From Tropicimonas sediminicola (GTDB lineage: Bacteria > Pseudomonadota > Alphaproteobacteria > Rhodobacterales > Rhodobacteraceae), in NCBI RefSeq assembly GCF_900188335.1, contig NZ_FZOY01000004.1, forward strand, positions 124,001 through 188,000: a stretch of 64,000 nucleotides of DNA. Reading direction: 5' to 3'. The position numbers and the translations under genes were made by a program. The notes under the pieces are model-generated. The model was not told the DNA's origin and searched no databases. It was given only the letters and a program-made list of their open reading frames with translations. Positions 1 through 8,116 of this stretch are shown here, piece after piece; positions within the stretch are counted from its first letter, which is position 1; each line of letters begins with the position of its first letter.

Positions 1-255
1 AATGGCATCACCTTCACCTCCATGGACATCGACATCGATGTCACCATGGACAGCCACGGCACCCGCCTGATCAACCCGATCGACGTGCCGTTTCCTTCGG
101 TCGTACTGAACATCAACGCCGACTTCGACGGACCGCGCGAAGGTGCTGTAAAGGTTACAGAAACCTTGCGCGAGTATTGCGCGGTCTCCAAGATGCTGCA
201 GGAATCGGGCACCGAGGTGGTCGAGAACTGGACCCTGAACGGCGTGGCGGTCTGA
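1..255 (+). CDS. OsmC family protein, C-terminal part (5' truncated by window)
   Basis: The reading frame is open from base 1 and ends with TGA at 253-255, so the N-terminus lies outside the window. The visible 84 residues end in a segment with REYCAVSKMLQESGTEV, which resembles the second-cysteine helix of OsmC/Ohr proteins (CPVSxxL), where a cysteine takes part in thiol-dependent peroxide reduction. The preceding beta-rich stretch fits the OsmC fold. Only the C-terminal cysteine is visible, so the first catalytic cysteine cannot be checked. The family call is by eye. Confidence 0.6.
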   Translation, partial: NGITFTSMDIDIDVTMDSHGTRLINPIDVPFPSVVLNINADFDGPREGAVKVTETLREYCAVSKMLQESGTEVVENWTLNGVAV

Positions 256-315
256 GGCAATCCATCTTGAGGTGCCCGCCCCGATCCCACCCCAACCCTG
301 CGAGGATGTGCCGTC

Positions 316-1284
316 ATGATGACGCAAATGATGGACATCCTCGGTCCGATCATGGTCATCACCGCGATCGGCTTCCTGCTTGGGCGATCTTCGATCGGGT
401 TCGAGACGCGAACGCTGAGCACCGTGGTCATCCTCGTCGCGACGCCGGCGCTGATCTTCAACACGCTCACGTCGCTGGACATCACGCCCGAAACGATCGG
501 CACGATGTCCAGCGCCGCCCTGCTGTGCATCGCCATCTCAGGGGCCTTGGGGCTCCTGGTGCTGGTCATGGCGCGCAGCTCGGTGCGCAGCTTCCTGCCG
601 CCGATCATGCTGCCGAACTCGGGGAACATGGGGCTGCCGCTGGTGCTTCTGGCCTTCGGGCCGGAGGGGCTGCAACTCGGTGTGGCCTATTTCTTCGTGG
701 TGTCGGTGGTGCAGCACTCGGTTGGCCTGTCGATCTATGCCGGCGGCCTGCAGCTTGCGACAATCGCCAGGCAGCCGCTGCTCTATTCCGTTGCCGCCGT
801 CCTGCTGGTGACCTGGACGGACATGCCCGTGCCGAACATCGTCATGGTGACGACGGAGATGCTCAGCGGCATGATGATCCCCGCGATGCTGCTGCTGCTC
901 GGCACCTCGCTGGCCACGCTCAAGGTGACCGACCTGCGCCCTGCCCTGCTCATCGCGGTGTCGCGCCTGGGGCTCGGCATCCTGTCGGCGGTGTTCGTCA
1001 TCGCCTTTCTGGACCTGGACGGGCTGACCGCGGGCGTCGTGTTCCTGCTGGCCACCATGCCGACCGCCATCGTCAACTACGTCTATGCCGAACGGTTCCA
1101 GCACAACCCGCGGCAGGTTGCGGGGTCGGTCGTCACCTCGACGCTCGTGACTTTCGTCTGCCTGCCGCTGCTGGTCTGGACGGCTCTGGGCATCTCGGAA
1201 CGCGGGAGCGGCGCGGACGCGCAGCTCTCTCAGGCCATGACCCGAACTGAAACCAGCCTGGGAGCAACGTACACGAACGACTGA
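316..1284 (+). CDS. AEC family transporter (auxin efflux carrier type permease)
   Basis: A 322-residue, strongly hydrophobic protein with about ten predicted membrane segments and the split N- and C-terminal helix bundles typical of AEC/bile-acid-sodium-symporter-fold permeases. The conserved segment LPNSGNMGLPLVL (about residues 98-110) matches the family's N-x-G-x-x-G-x-P crossover motif. Family members export or take up small carboxylates such as malate or malonate. It starts at ATG 316 and precedes a TRAP-like binding protein and a tricarboxylate transporter, so it may move a carboxylate metabolite of the same pathway. Substrate is unknown. Confidence 0.85.
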   Translation: MMTQMMDILGPIMVITAIGFLLGRSSIGFETRTLSTVVILVATPALIFNTLTSLDITPETIGTMSSAALLCIAISGALGLLVLVMARSSVRSFLPPIMLPNSGNMGLPLVLLAFGPEGLQLGVAYFFVVSVVQHSVGLSIYAGGLQLATIARQPLLYSVAAVLLVTWTDMPVPNIVMVTTEMLSGMMIPAMLLLLGTSLATLKVTDLRPALLIAVSRLGLGILSAVFVIAFLDLDGLTAGVVFLLATMPTAIVNYVYAERFQHNPRQVAGSVVTSTLVTFVCLPLLVWTALGISERGSGADAQLSQAMTRTETSLGATYTND

Positions 1285-1371
1285 GACAAGCCGGGGCGAA
1301 CACCGGCGCTGCACAAGACAGGGACCGCAACGGGCAATGGGAGCGCCCGGGTCTCACAAGGGAGGACACCC

Positions 1372-1446
1372 GTGCACGACACGATTGCCATTGCCGTATC
1401 CGACACGCACGCCCATCCGGCGTGGGCCGGCGAGCTGCCCGGATGA
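1372..1446 (+). CDS. possible 24-codon leader ORF translationally coupled to the binding-protein gene
   Basis: A strong Shine-Dalgarno GGGAGG (1361-1366) is followed 5 nt later by GTG 1372. That frame runs 24 codons and ends in a TGA that overlaps the ATG of the next gene (ATGA, 1443-1446). The product is not recognisable. It may be a leader that couples translation, or a remnant of a lost 5' end of the binding-protein gene, which itself has no signal peptide. Small ORFs of this kind occur by chance, so this is weakly supported. Confidence 0.25.
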   Translation: MHDTIAIAVSDTHAHPAWAGELPG

Positions 1447-2396
1447 CGGAACCGATCCGCATATCCCTCGGCGGCTACCAGGGCCCCGGCTCGGTGCACA
1501 CCCGCGCCCTGAGCCAGCTGCAAGACGCGATCGAGCGCCGCACAGGCGGCGCGGTCGAGGTGCGGATCCGGGCCAATGTCGCCGAAGACGGCCACGGCAC
1601 CGCGGACCTTCCCGACCTTGTCGAGAGCGGGCAGCTCGATGGTTGCTACATCTCGTCGAGCTACCTCTCGGACCGTATCCAAGCGCTGTCGCTGTTCGAC
1701 ATGCCCTTTGCCGTTCCGGACCGGGACGCGGCGCTCGCCCTTCTGGACGGAGCCCTGGGCGCACGTTTCGCGCAGGAGGTCGAGGCGCATACCGGCCTGG
1801 TCCTCCTCGGCATCTGGGACAACGGCCTGCGCCACATCTCGACCGCCGACCGCCCGCTGCATCGGCCCGCGCAGGGAAAGTGCCTCGTGCTGCGAACGCT
1901 GCCCAATGCCGACCATCAGCGCGCCTTTCGCACGCTCGGCTTCGAGCCGCGCGTCGTCGATGCCAAGGACCTGGCCGGCGCCGTGTCCCGCGGCGAGGTC
2001 GACGCACAGGAAAACCCGCTCACGAACACCTACAACTTCGGCCTGCACGAGACGCTGCCGACCATCACCCTCACAGGGCACCTGATGGGGATCGCGCTCC
2101 TGCTCTTCAACCGCGCGCGGCTGCAGGCCCTGCCCGAGGCTATCCGCGCGGCCGTCAGGGCCGCCGCCACCGAGGCCAGCCGCGCGCAACGCGAGCTGGC
2201 CCGAGAGGACGACGCGCACTGTGCCCGGGCGTTGCTCGAGGCCGGCGCGACGATGCACCACCTGACCGCAGAGGACCGCGCCGCATGGCGCGACGCCGCC
2301 GAGCCCGAACTGGCGCGCAGCCGCGCCCGGTTCGATCCGGACCTGCTGTCGCTGTTTCAAACCGGACTCGAAGCCAGGGGGAGGGCTCCAGCATGA
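1443..2396 (+). CDS. TRAP-type C4-dicarboxylate binding protein (DctP family), lacking an obvious signal peptide
   Basis: 317 residues from ATG 1443 (an in-frame GTG at 1422 would add seven). It shows the DctP/TRAP solute-binding layout: an N-terminal beta strand opening into a helix, the hallmark segment GEVDAQENPLTNTYNFG (about residues 183-199) whose Asn and Arg neighbourhood forms part of the carboxylate pocket, and a charged C-terminal helix. TRAP binding proteins are periplasmic, but this one begins with polar residues and no hydrophobic leader is seen in frame. No DctQ/DctM permease genes are next to it. Its stop overlaps an ATG in the tctB frame (2393) and it lies in the tct operon. 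Confidence 0.8.
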   Translation: MTEPIRISLGGYQGPGSVHTRALSQLQDAIERRTGGAVEVRIRANVAEDGHGTADLPDLVESGQLDGCYISSSYLSDRIQALSLFDMPFAVPDRDAALALLDGALGARFAQEVEAHTGLVLLGIWDNGLRHISTADRPLHRPAQGKCLVLRTLPNADHQRAFRTLGFEPRVVDAKDLAGAVSRGEVDAQENPLTNTYNFGLHETLPTITLTGHLMGIALLLFNRARLQALPEAIRAAVRAAATEASRAQRELAREDDAHCARALLEAGATMHHLTAEDRAAWRDAAEPELARSRARFDPDLLSLFQTGLEARGRAPA

Positions 2397-2476
2397 TGCA
2401 CGAATCCGTCGACCAGTCGCCACGGGCGGAGGCCGAAGGCGTGGCGCCCGGCACAAGCAACAATGGGAGGTCGCAA

Positions 2477-2995
2477 ATGACCCGCAAGCATCCGCTTCTC
2501 ACGCCCGAGATATTGACGCTCAACGCCCTGATGATCGCGTCGGTGCTGTCGCTGATCTTCATGAACTCCCTTGTCGCGGCCCCGAAGGCCCTGTTCGGGC
2601 GCTCGCTCTCGGCGATCCCGCCGAGCCTGTTTCCCAGCATCGTCCTTGCGGCGATGGCGGTGATGTGCGCCTGCGCCCTGGTGCTGGTTCGCACCCGCAT
2701 CTCGTCCCGGGTCGACAAGGGTCTGAACCGGGCCGAATGGCTGCGCGCGGTGACGCTGTTCGGCATCATGACGCTCTACGCGCTGACGATGGTGCCCTTC
2801 GGGTTCCTGATCTCGACCGCCATCGCCATGACGCTGATCTCCCTGCAAATGGGGGCCCGGTCGGTCATCCAGATCACGCTCGTGGCGCTGCTCGGACCGA
2901 TCCTTCTCTATCTGTCGGCCACACAGCTGCTGGCCGTGTCCCTTCCCGAACTCAACGCGATCGAAATGGCCTATGCGCGCATTCTTTCGCTGTAA
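2477..2995 (+). CDS. tctB: tripartite tricarboxylate transporter small membrane subunit TctB
   Basis: 172 residues with four predicted transmembrane helices, the size and topology of TctB, the small membrane subunit of TTT carriers. It lies directly before tctA. Two starts are credible: ATG 2477 with GGGAGG at 2465-2470, and ATG 2393, which overlaps the preceding stop and has GGGGGAGGG at 2377-2385. The later start is preferred because the extra 28 residues are polar and low in complexity, but the earlier one cannot be excluded. It forms the membrane complex with TctA and takes substrate from the periplasmic TctC protein. Confidence 0.82.
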   Translation: MTRKHPLLTPEILTLNALMIASVLSLIFMNSLVAAPKALFGRSLSAIPPSLFPSIVLAAMAVMCACALVLVRTRISSRVDKGLNRAEWLRAVTLFGIMTLYALTMVPFGFLISTAIAMTLISLQMGARSVIQITLVALLGPILLYLSATQLLAVSLPELNAIEMAYARILSL

Positions 2996-3027
2996 TCCCC
3001 TGAAATTCCTCAACGCGAGAGGCTCGC

Positions 3028-4512
3028 ATGATTGAACAGTTCACCCAGGGCTTTGCCATGGCAATGCGCCTTGACACGATGGCCATGGTGAGCGTCGGCC
3101 TGTTCGCCGGTATGCTTGTCGGGTCGCTGCCCGGTTTCACGACGCTGATGGCGATGGCCATCCTGCTGCCCATCTCGTTCTTCCTTGACCCGATCGTCGG
3201 AATTCCCTTTTTGCTCGGGATCTACAAGGGCGGCATCTTTGGCGGCAGCGTGCCGGCGATCCTGATCTCCATGCCGGGCACCGGCGCGGCCGTGGCCACC
3301 TCCCGCGATGGCTACAAGCTCACGCAGAAGGGCCAGTCCCGCAAGGCGCTGGACATGGCGCTCTATTCCTCCGCCTTTGGCGACACCTGCAGCGACATCT
3401 TCACCATCGTGATGATGTTCCCCATCGCCTACCTCGTGATGCAATTCGGTCCGCCGGAGCTCTTTGCGGTGCTGCTGATGAGCCTCGTGATCATCGCCGC
3501 CACCTCGGCTGCCAACCCGCTCAAGAGCCTGATCATGATGATGCTGGGCCTCTGGCTGTCCTTCATCGGCACAGACCCGCTGGGCGGCGTCGAGCGCTTC
3601 ACCTTCGGCCTCTTCGACCTGAAGTCCGGCATCCCGCTGCTGCCCATGCTGATCGGCGTCTTCGCCCTTCCCGAGGTCGCCAACGTGGTGATCAAGAACG
3701 AGAAGAGCCGGCAACTGGCCGCGCTGGTCGGCGAGCGTCTGACCCGCGTCGAGTTCCGTCGCTGCCTGCCGACGATCTGCCGCTCGACGGTGATCGGCAC
3801 CGGCATCGGAATCGTGCCCGGCCTCGGCCAGATCGTGGCCGCGATGATGGGCTATTCGGCGGCCAAGAACGCCTCGAAACATCCCGAGACATTCGGCGAG
3901 GGCGAGATCGAGGGCGTCGCCGCCGCCGAGGCCGCCAACAACGCGGTGAACGGGCCGACCATGGTGCCGCTGCTGACCCTCGGCATCCCGGGCGACAACG
4001 TCACGGCGATCCTGCTCGGCGCCTTCGTGGCGCAGGGCCTGCGGCCTGGCCCGCAGCTCTTCGAGGAGCAGGGCGCGACCGTCTTCGCCATCCTCGTGGC
4101 CATGGTCATCGCCAACCTTCTGTTCGTGGCCATCGGCTACCTGTCGATCCCCTTCTTCGCCCGCCTGGTGACGATCAAGACCTCGATCCTGATCCCGCTG
4201 GTGATCATGTTCGCCTTTGCCGGCACCTACGTGTTCCGCTCCGACTCCACCGACCTGCTGATCCTGGTGGCCTTCGGGATCTTCGGGATCATAGCCAAGG
4301 CGGCGCGGTTCGACGTGATGCCGATGGTGATGGGCTTCATCCTCGGGCCGTCGATGGAATACGCCTTCGGCCAGACCGTCGCCATGTCGAGCGGCAATCC
4401 CCTGGGCTTCTTCCTGTCGGAACGCACGGGCGCCCTCGTGGTCCTGCTCGTCACCCCGATCATCGGCTTCATCCTGTGGCGTCGCCTCTACGGCCGACCG
4501 CTGCCCACCTGA
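3028..4512 (+). CDS. tctA: tripartite tricarboxylate transporter permease TctA
   Basis: 494 residues, the usual TctA length, with about 11-12 membrane helices. Two glycine/proline-rich motifs typical of the family are visible: GMLVGSLPGFTTLMAMAILLP near residue 28 (shown in part) and the second-half copy around GIGIVPGLGQIVAAMMGYSA (about residues 256-275). The short linker TLGIPGDNVTAILLGA also fits. It is the large secondary-transport subunit that uses an ion gradient to import a carboxylate delivered by TctC. It follows tctB by 32 nt and precedes tctC in one operon. Confidence 0.93.
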   Translation: MIEQFTQGFAMAMRLDTMAMVSVGLFAGMLVGSLPGFTTLMAMAILLPISFFLDPIVGIPFLLGIYKGGIFGGSVPAILISMPGTGAAVATSRDGYKLTQKGQSRKALDMALYSSAFGDTCSDIFTIVMMFPIAYLVMQFGPPELFAVLLMSLVIIAATSAANPLKSLIMMMLGLWLSFIGTDPLGGVERFTFGLFDLKSGIPLLPMLIGVFALPEVANVVIKNEKSRQLAALVGERLTRVEFRRCLPTICRSTVIGTGIGIVPGLGQIVAAMMGYSAAKNASKHPETFGEGEIEGVAAAEAANNAVNGPTMVPLLTLGIPGDNVTAILLGAFVAQGLRPGPQLFEEQGATVFAILVAMVIANLLFVAIGYLSIPFFARLVTIKTSILIPLVIMFAFAGTYVFRSDSTDLLILVAFGIFGIIAKAARFDVMPMVMGFILGPSMEYAFGQTVAMSSGNPLGFFLSERTGALVVLLVTPIIGFILWRRLYGRPLPT

Positions 4513-4583
4513 CACATCGGCGCGGCGCAGCGATGCGCCGCGTCTTTCATGCGAACGACCCAATCAACAAAGGGAGGAAAACC

Positions 4584-5555
4584 ATGTTGAGAAACTTTAC
4601 CAGGAAAGCCCTCGCCTCGCTGGCAATCACCGGGGCCGCGCTGACGGCAACCATGTCGCCGGCATTGGCGGAATACCCCGAGAAGCCGGTCACCATGGTG
4701 ATCCCGCTCGGCGCCGGCGGCTCGCATGACCTGAACGCGCGGATCATCACCTCGATCATTCCCAGCTACCTCGGCCAGGCGATGATCGTGCGGCTGACGC
4801 CGGGCGCCGGCGGCCAGAAGGGCACCCAGGAGGTCGCGAATTCGGCCGCGGATGGCTACACCCTGCTGTTCACGCACAACTACATCGACATGCTGCAGCA
4901 GTATGTCGAGAACCTGCCTTACCAGCCGCTCGAGGATTTCGTCCCGGTGGCACGGGTGAACTACGCTCCGGCCTCGATCATCGTGCGGGCCGACAGCCCG
5001 TTCCAGACCTTCGAGGAACTGGTGGCCTTTGCCAAGGAGAACCCGGGCGAGCTGCAGCTCGGCCATTCCGGCAACTGGGGCGCCTTCTTCGTGCCGGCCG
5101 CGCAGATCATGAAAAAGCTCGATTTCGTGATGAACATGGTCCCCTACCAGGGGGGCGGCCCCGCCATGCAGGCGCTGCTGGCCGGTGACTCCGACATGTC
5201 GCTCGCCTTCCCCTCGGCCCTCGGCGAGCTGGTCGAAGCCGGCAAGATCCGCGTGCTGGCCACCGCCGGCGAGGAGCGCATCTTCGAGGACGTGCCGAGC
5301 TTCACCGAGGTCGGCATCGACGGCGACATCGGCTTCATGCACCGTTTCGTGCTTGCGCCGGCCGGCACGCCGCAGGAAGCGCTCGACGAGCTCGAGGCCG
5401 CCTTCGCCCAGATGTCCGAGGACGAGACCTTCAAGAAGCTGATGGACCGCCTTGGCGAGAGCGTCGACCCGATGACCGGCGCGGAATACCAGGCCCTGCG
5501 CGAAGGGCAGGCCGTGGCCTATGACGAGTTGGTGAAAGACCTGACCTCGCAATAA
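4584..5555 (+). CDS. tctC: tripartite tricarboxylate transporter substrate-binding protein TctC
   Basis: 323 residues from ATG 4584, chosen because AGGGAGGA lies at 4571-4578 and the protein then opens with a classical Sec signal peptide ending in SPALA before EYPEKPVT. The mature protein has the Bug/TctC fold signature: YPEKPVTMVIPLGAGGSHD at the start of the mature chain and a PGAGGQKGTQEV segment that contacts carboxylates. It is the periplasmic receptor for the TctAB permease. Ligands in this family range from citrate to aromatic acids, so the substrate is not assignable. A strong terminator follows. Confidence 0.93.
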   Translation: MLRNFTRKALASLAITGAALTATMSPALAEYPEKPVTMVIPLGAGGSHDLNARIITSIIPSYLGQAMIVRLTPGAGGQKGTQEVANSAADGYTLLFTHNYIDMLQQYVENLPYQPLEDFVPVARVNYAPASIIVRADSPFQTFEELVAFAKENPGELQLGHSGNWGAFFVPAAQIMKKLDFVMNMVPYQGGGPAMQALLAGDSDMSLAFPSALGELVEAGKIRVLATAGEERIFEDVPSFTEVGIDGDIGFMHRFVLAPAGTPQEALDELEAAFAQMSEDETFKKLMDRLGESVDPMTGAEYQALREGQAVAYDELVKDLTSQ

Positions 5556-5595
5556 GGAACGCGCCCCATGCTGCATTCCGCGGCAGATACAATCG

Positions 5596-5627
5596 AAAGC
5601 GCCGGGCCTCCCGCCCGGCGCTTTTTT
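5596..5627 (+). terminator. intrinsic terminator of the tct operon
   Basis: A perfect 12-bp inverted repeat, AAAGCGCCGGGC (5596-5607) and GCCCGGCGCTTT (5613-5624), with a 5-nt loop. A run of six T lies at 5622-5627. It sits 40 nt after the tctC stop and just before the convergent dehydrogenase gene, so it may serve both strands. Confidence 0.9.
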
Positions 5628-5642
5628 CGCGTGGCGGCTTCG

Positions 5643-6695
5643 TCAGAGCGAAGCGACGCCGAGGTCCGCGGCCAGCCTGTCCAGCGCGTTGCGAAGCTGC
5701 GCCGGGATCGGAATGCCCTCGGCCTTGCGCTCGATCATCACACGGTGCAGCCGCTCGCCAGGCAGGCGGATCTCGCCGACGCCGGGCATCCGGGCGGAGG
5801 ATTTCATCTGCCGCCACACGTCGTCGATCCCGGCACGGAACGCCGCCGGATCGGCAAAGGCGGCGATGTCGAGCGCGAGGATCATGTGGCCGGTGTTGGT
5901 GACGGTCTCGGCCTCGGCATTGAAATCCACCACGTCGCGCCCGAAGGCGGCGCCGTTCAGCACCCCGGCCAGAATGCCGAAGATCAGCGAGAGCCCGTAT
6001 CCCTTGGGCCCGCCGATGGGCAGCAGGAACCCTTCCGACGCGCGGGCGGGGTCGGTCAGCGGACGGCCCTCGCGGTCGATCATCCAGCCTTCGGGCATGG
6101 TCTCGCCCCGTTGCGCGGCGGTCTTGACCTTGCCATAGGCCGCGACGGTCGTGGCCATATCGAGCACGATCGGCGGATACTCCTGCGACGGCACCGCCAC
6201 CGCGATCGGGTTGGTCGAGAGCAGCATGTCCGTTCCGCCCCAGGGCGGCATGTGGTTGGCGCTGCCCACCGCGAGGTAGAGGCCGATCATGTTCTCCCGC
6301 GCCGGCATCATCGCATAGAGCGACGCCGGACCTGCGTGGTTGGAGTGCCGCGCCCCCACCCAGGCGACACCGGTCGTGCGCGCCTTGTCCATCGCCAGCT
6401 CCGTGGCATGGTGCATCACCAAATGCCCCATCCCGTTGTCGCCGTCGATCAGCGCGGTGGCGGGGCGCTCGGACAGCCGCTCGAAGGTCGGGGTCATGTT
6501 CATCCCGCCGGCCCGGATGCGCCGGACATACATCGGCAGGCGGAACACGCCGTGGCCATCCTGCCCCATCAGGTCGGCCTGCGCCATCAGACCGGCCACC
6601 TTCGCGGCATCCGGCCCCGGCATTGTGCAGGCTTCAAGACAGCGGCCGATGAAGGCCTCCAACCCCGCGAGGGGACATTTCTCGATCAGTGACAT
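5643..6695 (-). CDS. Ldh family oxidoreductase (malate/L-lactate dehydrogenase, Ldh2 type)
   Basis: 350 residues from ATG 6695 (a longer frame reaches 6776 but lacks homology-like sequence). Family marks include QDGHGVFRLPMYVRRI near residue 43-58, with the conserved His of the GHG motif. GARHSNHAGPASLYAM (about residues 113-128) and the glycine-rich GGPKGYGLSLIFGIL near residue 223 form the NAD(P)-binding region special to this non-Rossmann family. It oxidises 2-hydroxyacids to 2-oxoacids (malate, lactate, ureidoglycolate, sulfolactate and others). It is divergent from the cupin gene at 6728 with only 32 bp between starts. Confidence 0.88.
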   Translation of the reverse strand: MSLIEKCPLAGLEAFIGRCLEACTMPGPDAAKVAGLMAQADLMGQDGHGVFRLPMYVRRIRAGGMNMTPTFERLSERPATALIDGDNGMGHLVMHHATELAMDKARTTGVAWVGARHSNHAGPASLYAMMPARENMIGLYLAVGSANHMPPWGGTDMLLSTNPIAVAVPSQEYPPIVLDMATTVAAYGKVKTAAQRGETMPEGWMIDREGRPLTDPARASEGFLLPIGGPKGYGLSLIFGILAGVLNGAAFGRDVVDFNAEAETVTNTGHMILALDIAAFADPAAFRAGIDDVWRQMKSSARMPGVGEIRLPGERLHRVMIERKAEGIPIPAQLRNALDRLAADLGVASL

Positions 6696-6727
6696 GGACG
6701 TTTCCCAGACAGATGAAAGGACAGGAC

Positions 6728-7165
6728 ATGACAGGCCCGAAACCCGATGCGCATCAGGACGGACCCATCGGAACAATCGTGCGGTACGAGGGCATCACGC
6801 CCTTCGCACGCGGAGACGGCGTCGAGACGCGGCTGATCGTCGGCCGCTCGACCGACCCGGCGGCGCCGTTCACCACCGGGACGACGGTCTTTCCCGCTGG
6901 CAGCGCCGCGCCGCTGCACACCCACAACTGCGCCGAGCAGGTGACGATCCTCGAGGGCGCGGCCGAGGCGATGGTGGGCGGCGAGGTCTCGACGCTGGGG
7001 CCGATGGACACCAGCTTCGTGCCCGCCGACGTGCCGCATTACTTTCGCAACATCGGTGACGGGCCGCTCAAGATCCTCTGGATCTACGGCGCCCGGGAAG
7101 TGACCCGGACCTTCGTGGAAACCGGCGAAACGGTCGCGCATATGTCTCCTCGCGATCAGGTGTGA
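6728..7165 (+). CDS. cupin domain-containing protein
   Basis: 145 residues from ATG 6728, preceded by AAGGA at 6716-6720. A single cupin barrel is visible: LHTHNCAEQVTILEG (about residues 61-75) gives the HxH...E metal-ligand set of cupin motif 1, and VPADVPHYFRNIGDGPLKIL gives motif 2 with its His. Small cupins of this type can be isomerases, lyases or ligand-binding proteins, and no specific function can be assigned. It lies just before the GntR regulator gene and shares its upstream region with the Ldh-type gene. Confidence 0.8.
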   Translation: MTGPKPDAHQDGPIGTIVRYEGITPFARGDGVETRLIVGRSTDPAAPFTTGTTVFPAGSAAPLHTHNCAEQVTILEGAAEAMVGGEVSTLGPMDTSFVPADVPHYFRNIGDGPLKILWIYGAREVTRTFVETGETVAHMSPRDQV

Positions 7166-7193
7166 CGTGGCCAATGCGCAGCGGGAGATGCAA

Positions 7194-7207
7194 ATTGGTT
7201 GACCATT
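7194..7207. promoter_or_regulatory. putative GntR/FCD operator, site 1
   Basis: TGGTTGACCA at 7196-7205, a TGGT-N2-ACCA palindrome with AT-rich flanks (ATTGGTTGACCATT). It lies 29 nt after the cupin stop and about 120 nt before the GntR start. Similar sites occur at 7313, 13544 and 13666. Confidence 0.65.
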
Positions 7208-7311
7208 GAGGGCAAGCCATGTCATCTGCGCGGCAGACCCTTCCAACATACCCGGAAGCGTTCAGGAACCAAGCGGAATTTCCGCTCTCCGGCGCTCGAC
7301 GGATCTGCGCG

Positions 7312-7324
7312 ATGGTAAACCAAT
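7312..7324. promoter_or_regulatory. putative GntR/FCD operator, site 2, overlapping the regulator's start
   Basis: TGGTAAACCA at 7313-7322, directly abutting the ATG at 7323. No Shine-Dalgarno sequence is seen here, so bound protein would cover the translation and early transcription region. Its centre is 117 bp from site 1, which would allow looping and autoregulation. Confidence 0.6.
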
Positions 7325-8009
7325 GCAAGAAAAAGTTCTCCCGAGGCTACGCAACTGGATCTCCGGCTCCGGACTGGCGAAGGGCGACCGCCTGCCCCCG
7401 GAACGCACCCTGTGCACGACCCTCGGGGTAAGCCGCGCCGAGCTGCGCAACGCCTATCTCGTGCTGGAAGCCGAGGGCATCCTAGAGCGCCATGTCGGGC
7501 GGGGGACGTTCCTGTCGCGCAGCCTGCGCGCCGCGCGCGGCAGCAACGGGATCGAGGGCGCGATTTCCGAGCTGGCCGAAAGCACGGGACCGGTCGACGC
7601 CATGACCGCCCGGCTCGTGCTGGAGCCGGAGCTCGCCAACCTGGCCGCGCTTCACGCCACGCCCCTGCAGCTGCGCGAGCTGCGCCGGCTGGCCAGCGCC
7701 ATGCGCGAAGCGACAAGCTGGAGCGCCTACGAGGAACTCGACAGCGAGTTCCACGAAACCATCGCCGCGGCCTCGGGAAACACCCTGCTCCAGGCGCTGC
7801 ACAGGATGGTCAACGGCGTCCGGGTCATCGTCGTCTGGCGGCGCCTCAAGAGCACGGAGCGCGGCCCCGGCGCTGACTACCATTCCTTCGACGAACACGA
7901 CGCGATCCTCGCGGCGCTCGAAAGCCGCGACGGCCCCGCGGCGAGCGCCGCGATGCGCCAGCACCTGCAAGGCACGCTGGCGGCAATGACGGCCGCCCCG
8001 CCGGCCTGA
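7323..8009 (+). CDS. GntR family transcriptional regulator with FCD ligand domain
   Basis: 228 residues from ATG 7323. Residues about 5-65 form a winged helix-turn-helix of GntR type: GDRLPPERTLCTTLGVSR and then LRNAYLVLEAEGILERHVGRGTF with the wing. The rest is an all-helical FCD domain with candidate metal/ligand residues in LDSEFHETIAAASGN and SFDEHDAILAALESRD. FCD regulators usually repress catabolic operons until a hydroxy- or sugar-acid binds. TGGT-N2-ACCA palindromes lie just upstream of this gene and upstream of the zinc-ADH operon, so it is the likely local regulator. The frame extends upstream to 7206, but the conserved part begins here. Confidence 0.9.
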   Translation: MQEKVLPRLRNWISGSGLAKGDRLPPERTLCTTLGVSRAELRNAYLVLEAEGILERHVGRGTFLSRSLRAARGSNGIEGAISELAESTGPVDAMTARLVLEPELANLAALHATPLQLRELRRLASAMREATSWSAYEELDSEFHETIAAASGNTLLQALHRMVNGVRVIVVWRRLKSTERGPGADYHSFDEHDAILAALESRDGPAASAAMRQHLQGTLAAMTAAPPA

Positions 8010-8116
8010 GCCACAGGATCAGAAAGTCGCATAGCAAGTATCAGCAAAGCTTGTTTGCCGAGAGCGGGCCCGAGTTGCGACACTGATCAACACGTTGGAA
8101 AGCTCGGGGATATGAG

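Noticed and set aside
3010-4563. 517-codon open frame on the minus strand opposite tctA
   Set aside because: Composition is dominated by His, Asp, Gln and Arg with no domain; it is the antisense shadow of a GC-rich membrane protein gene.
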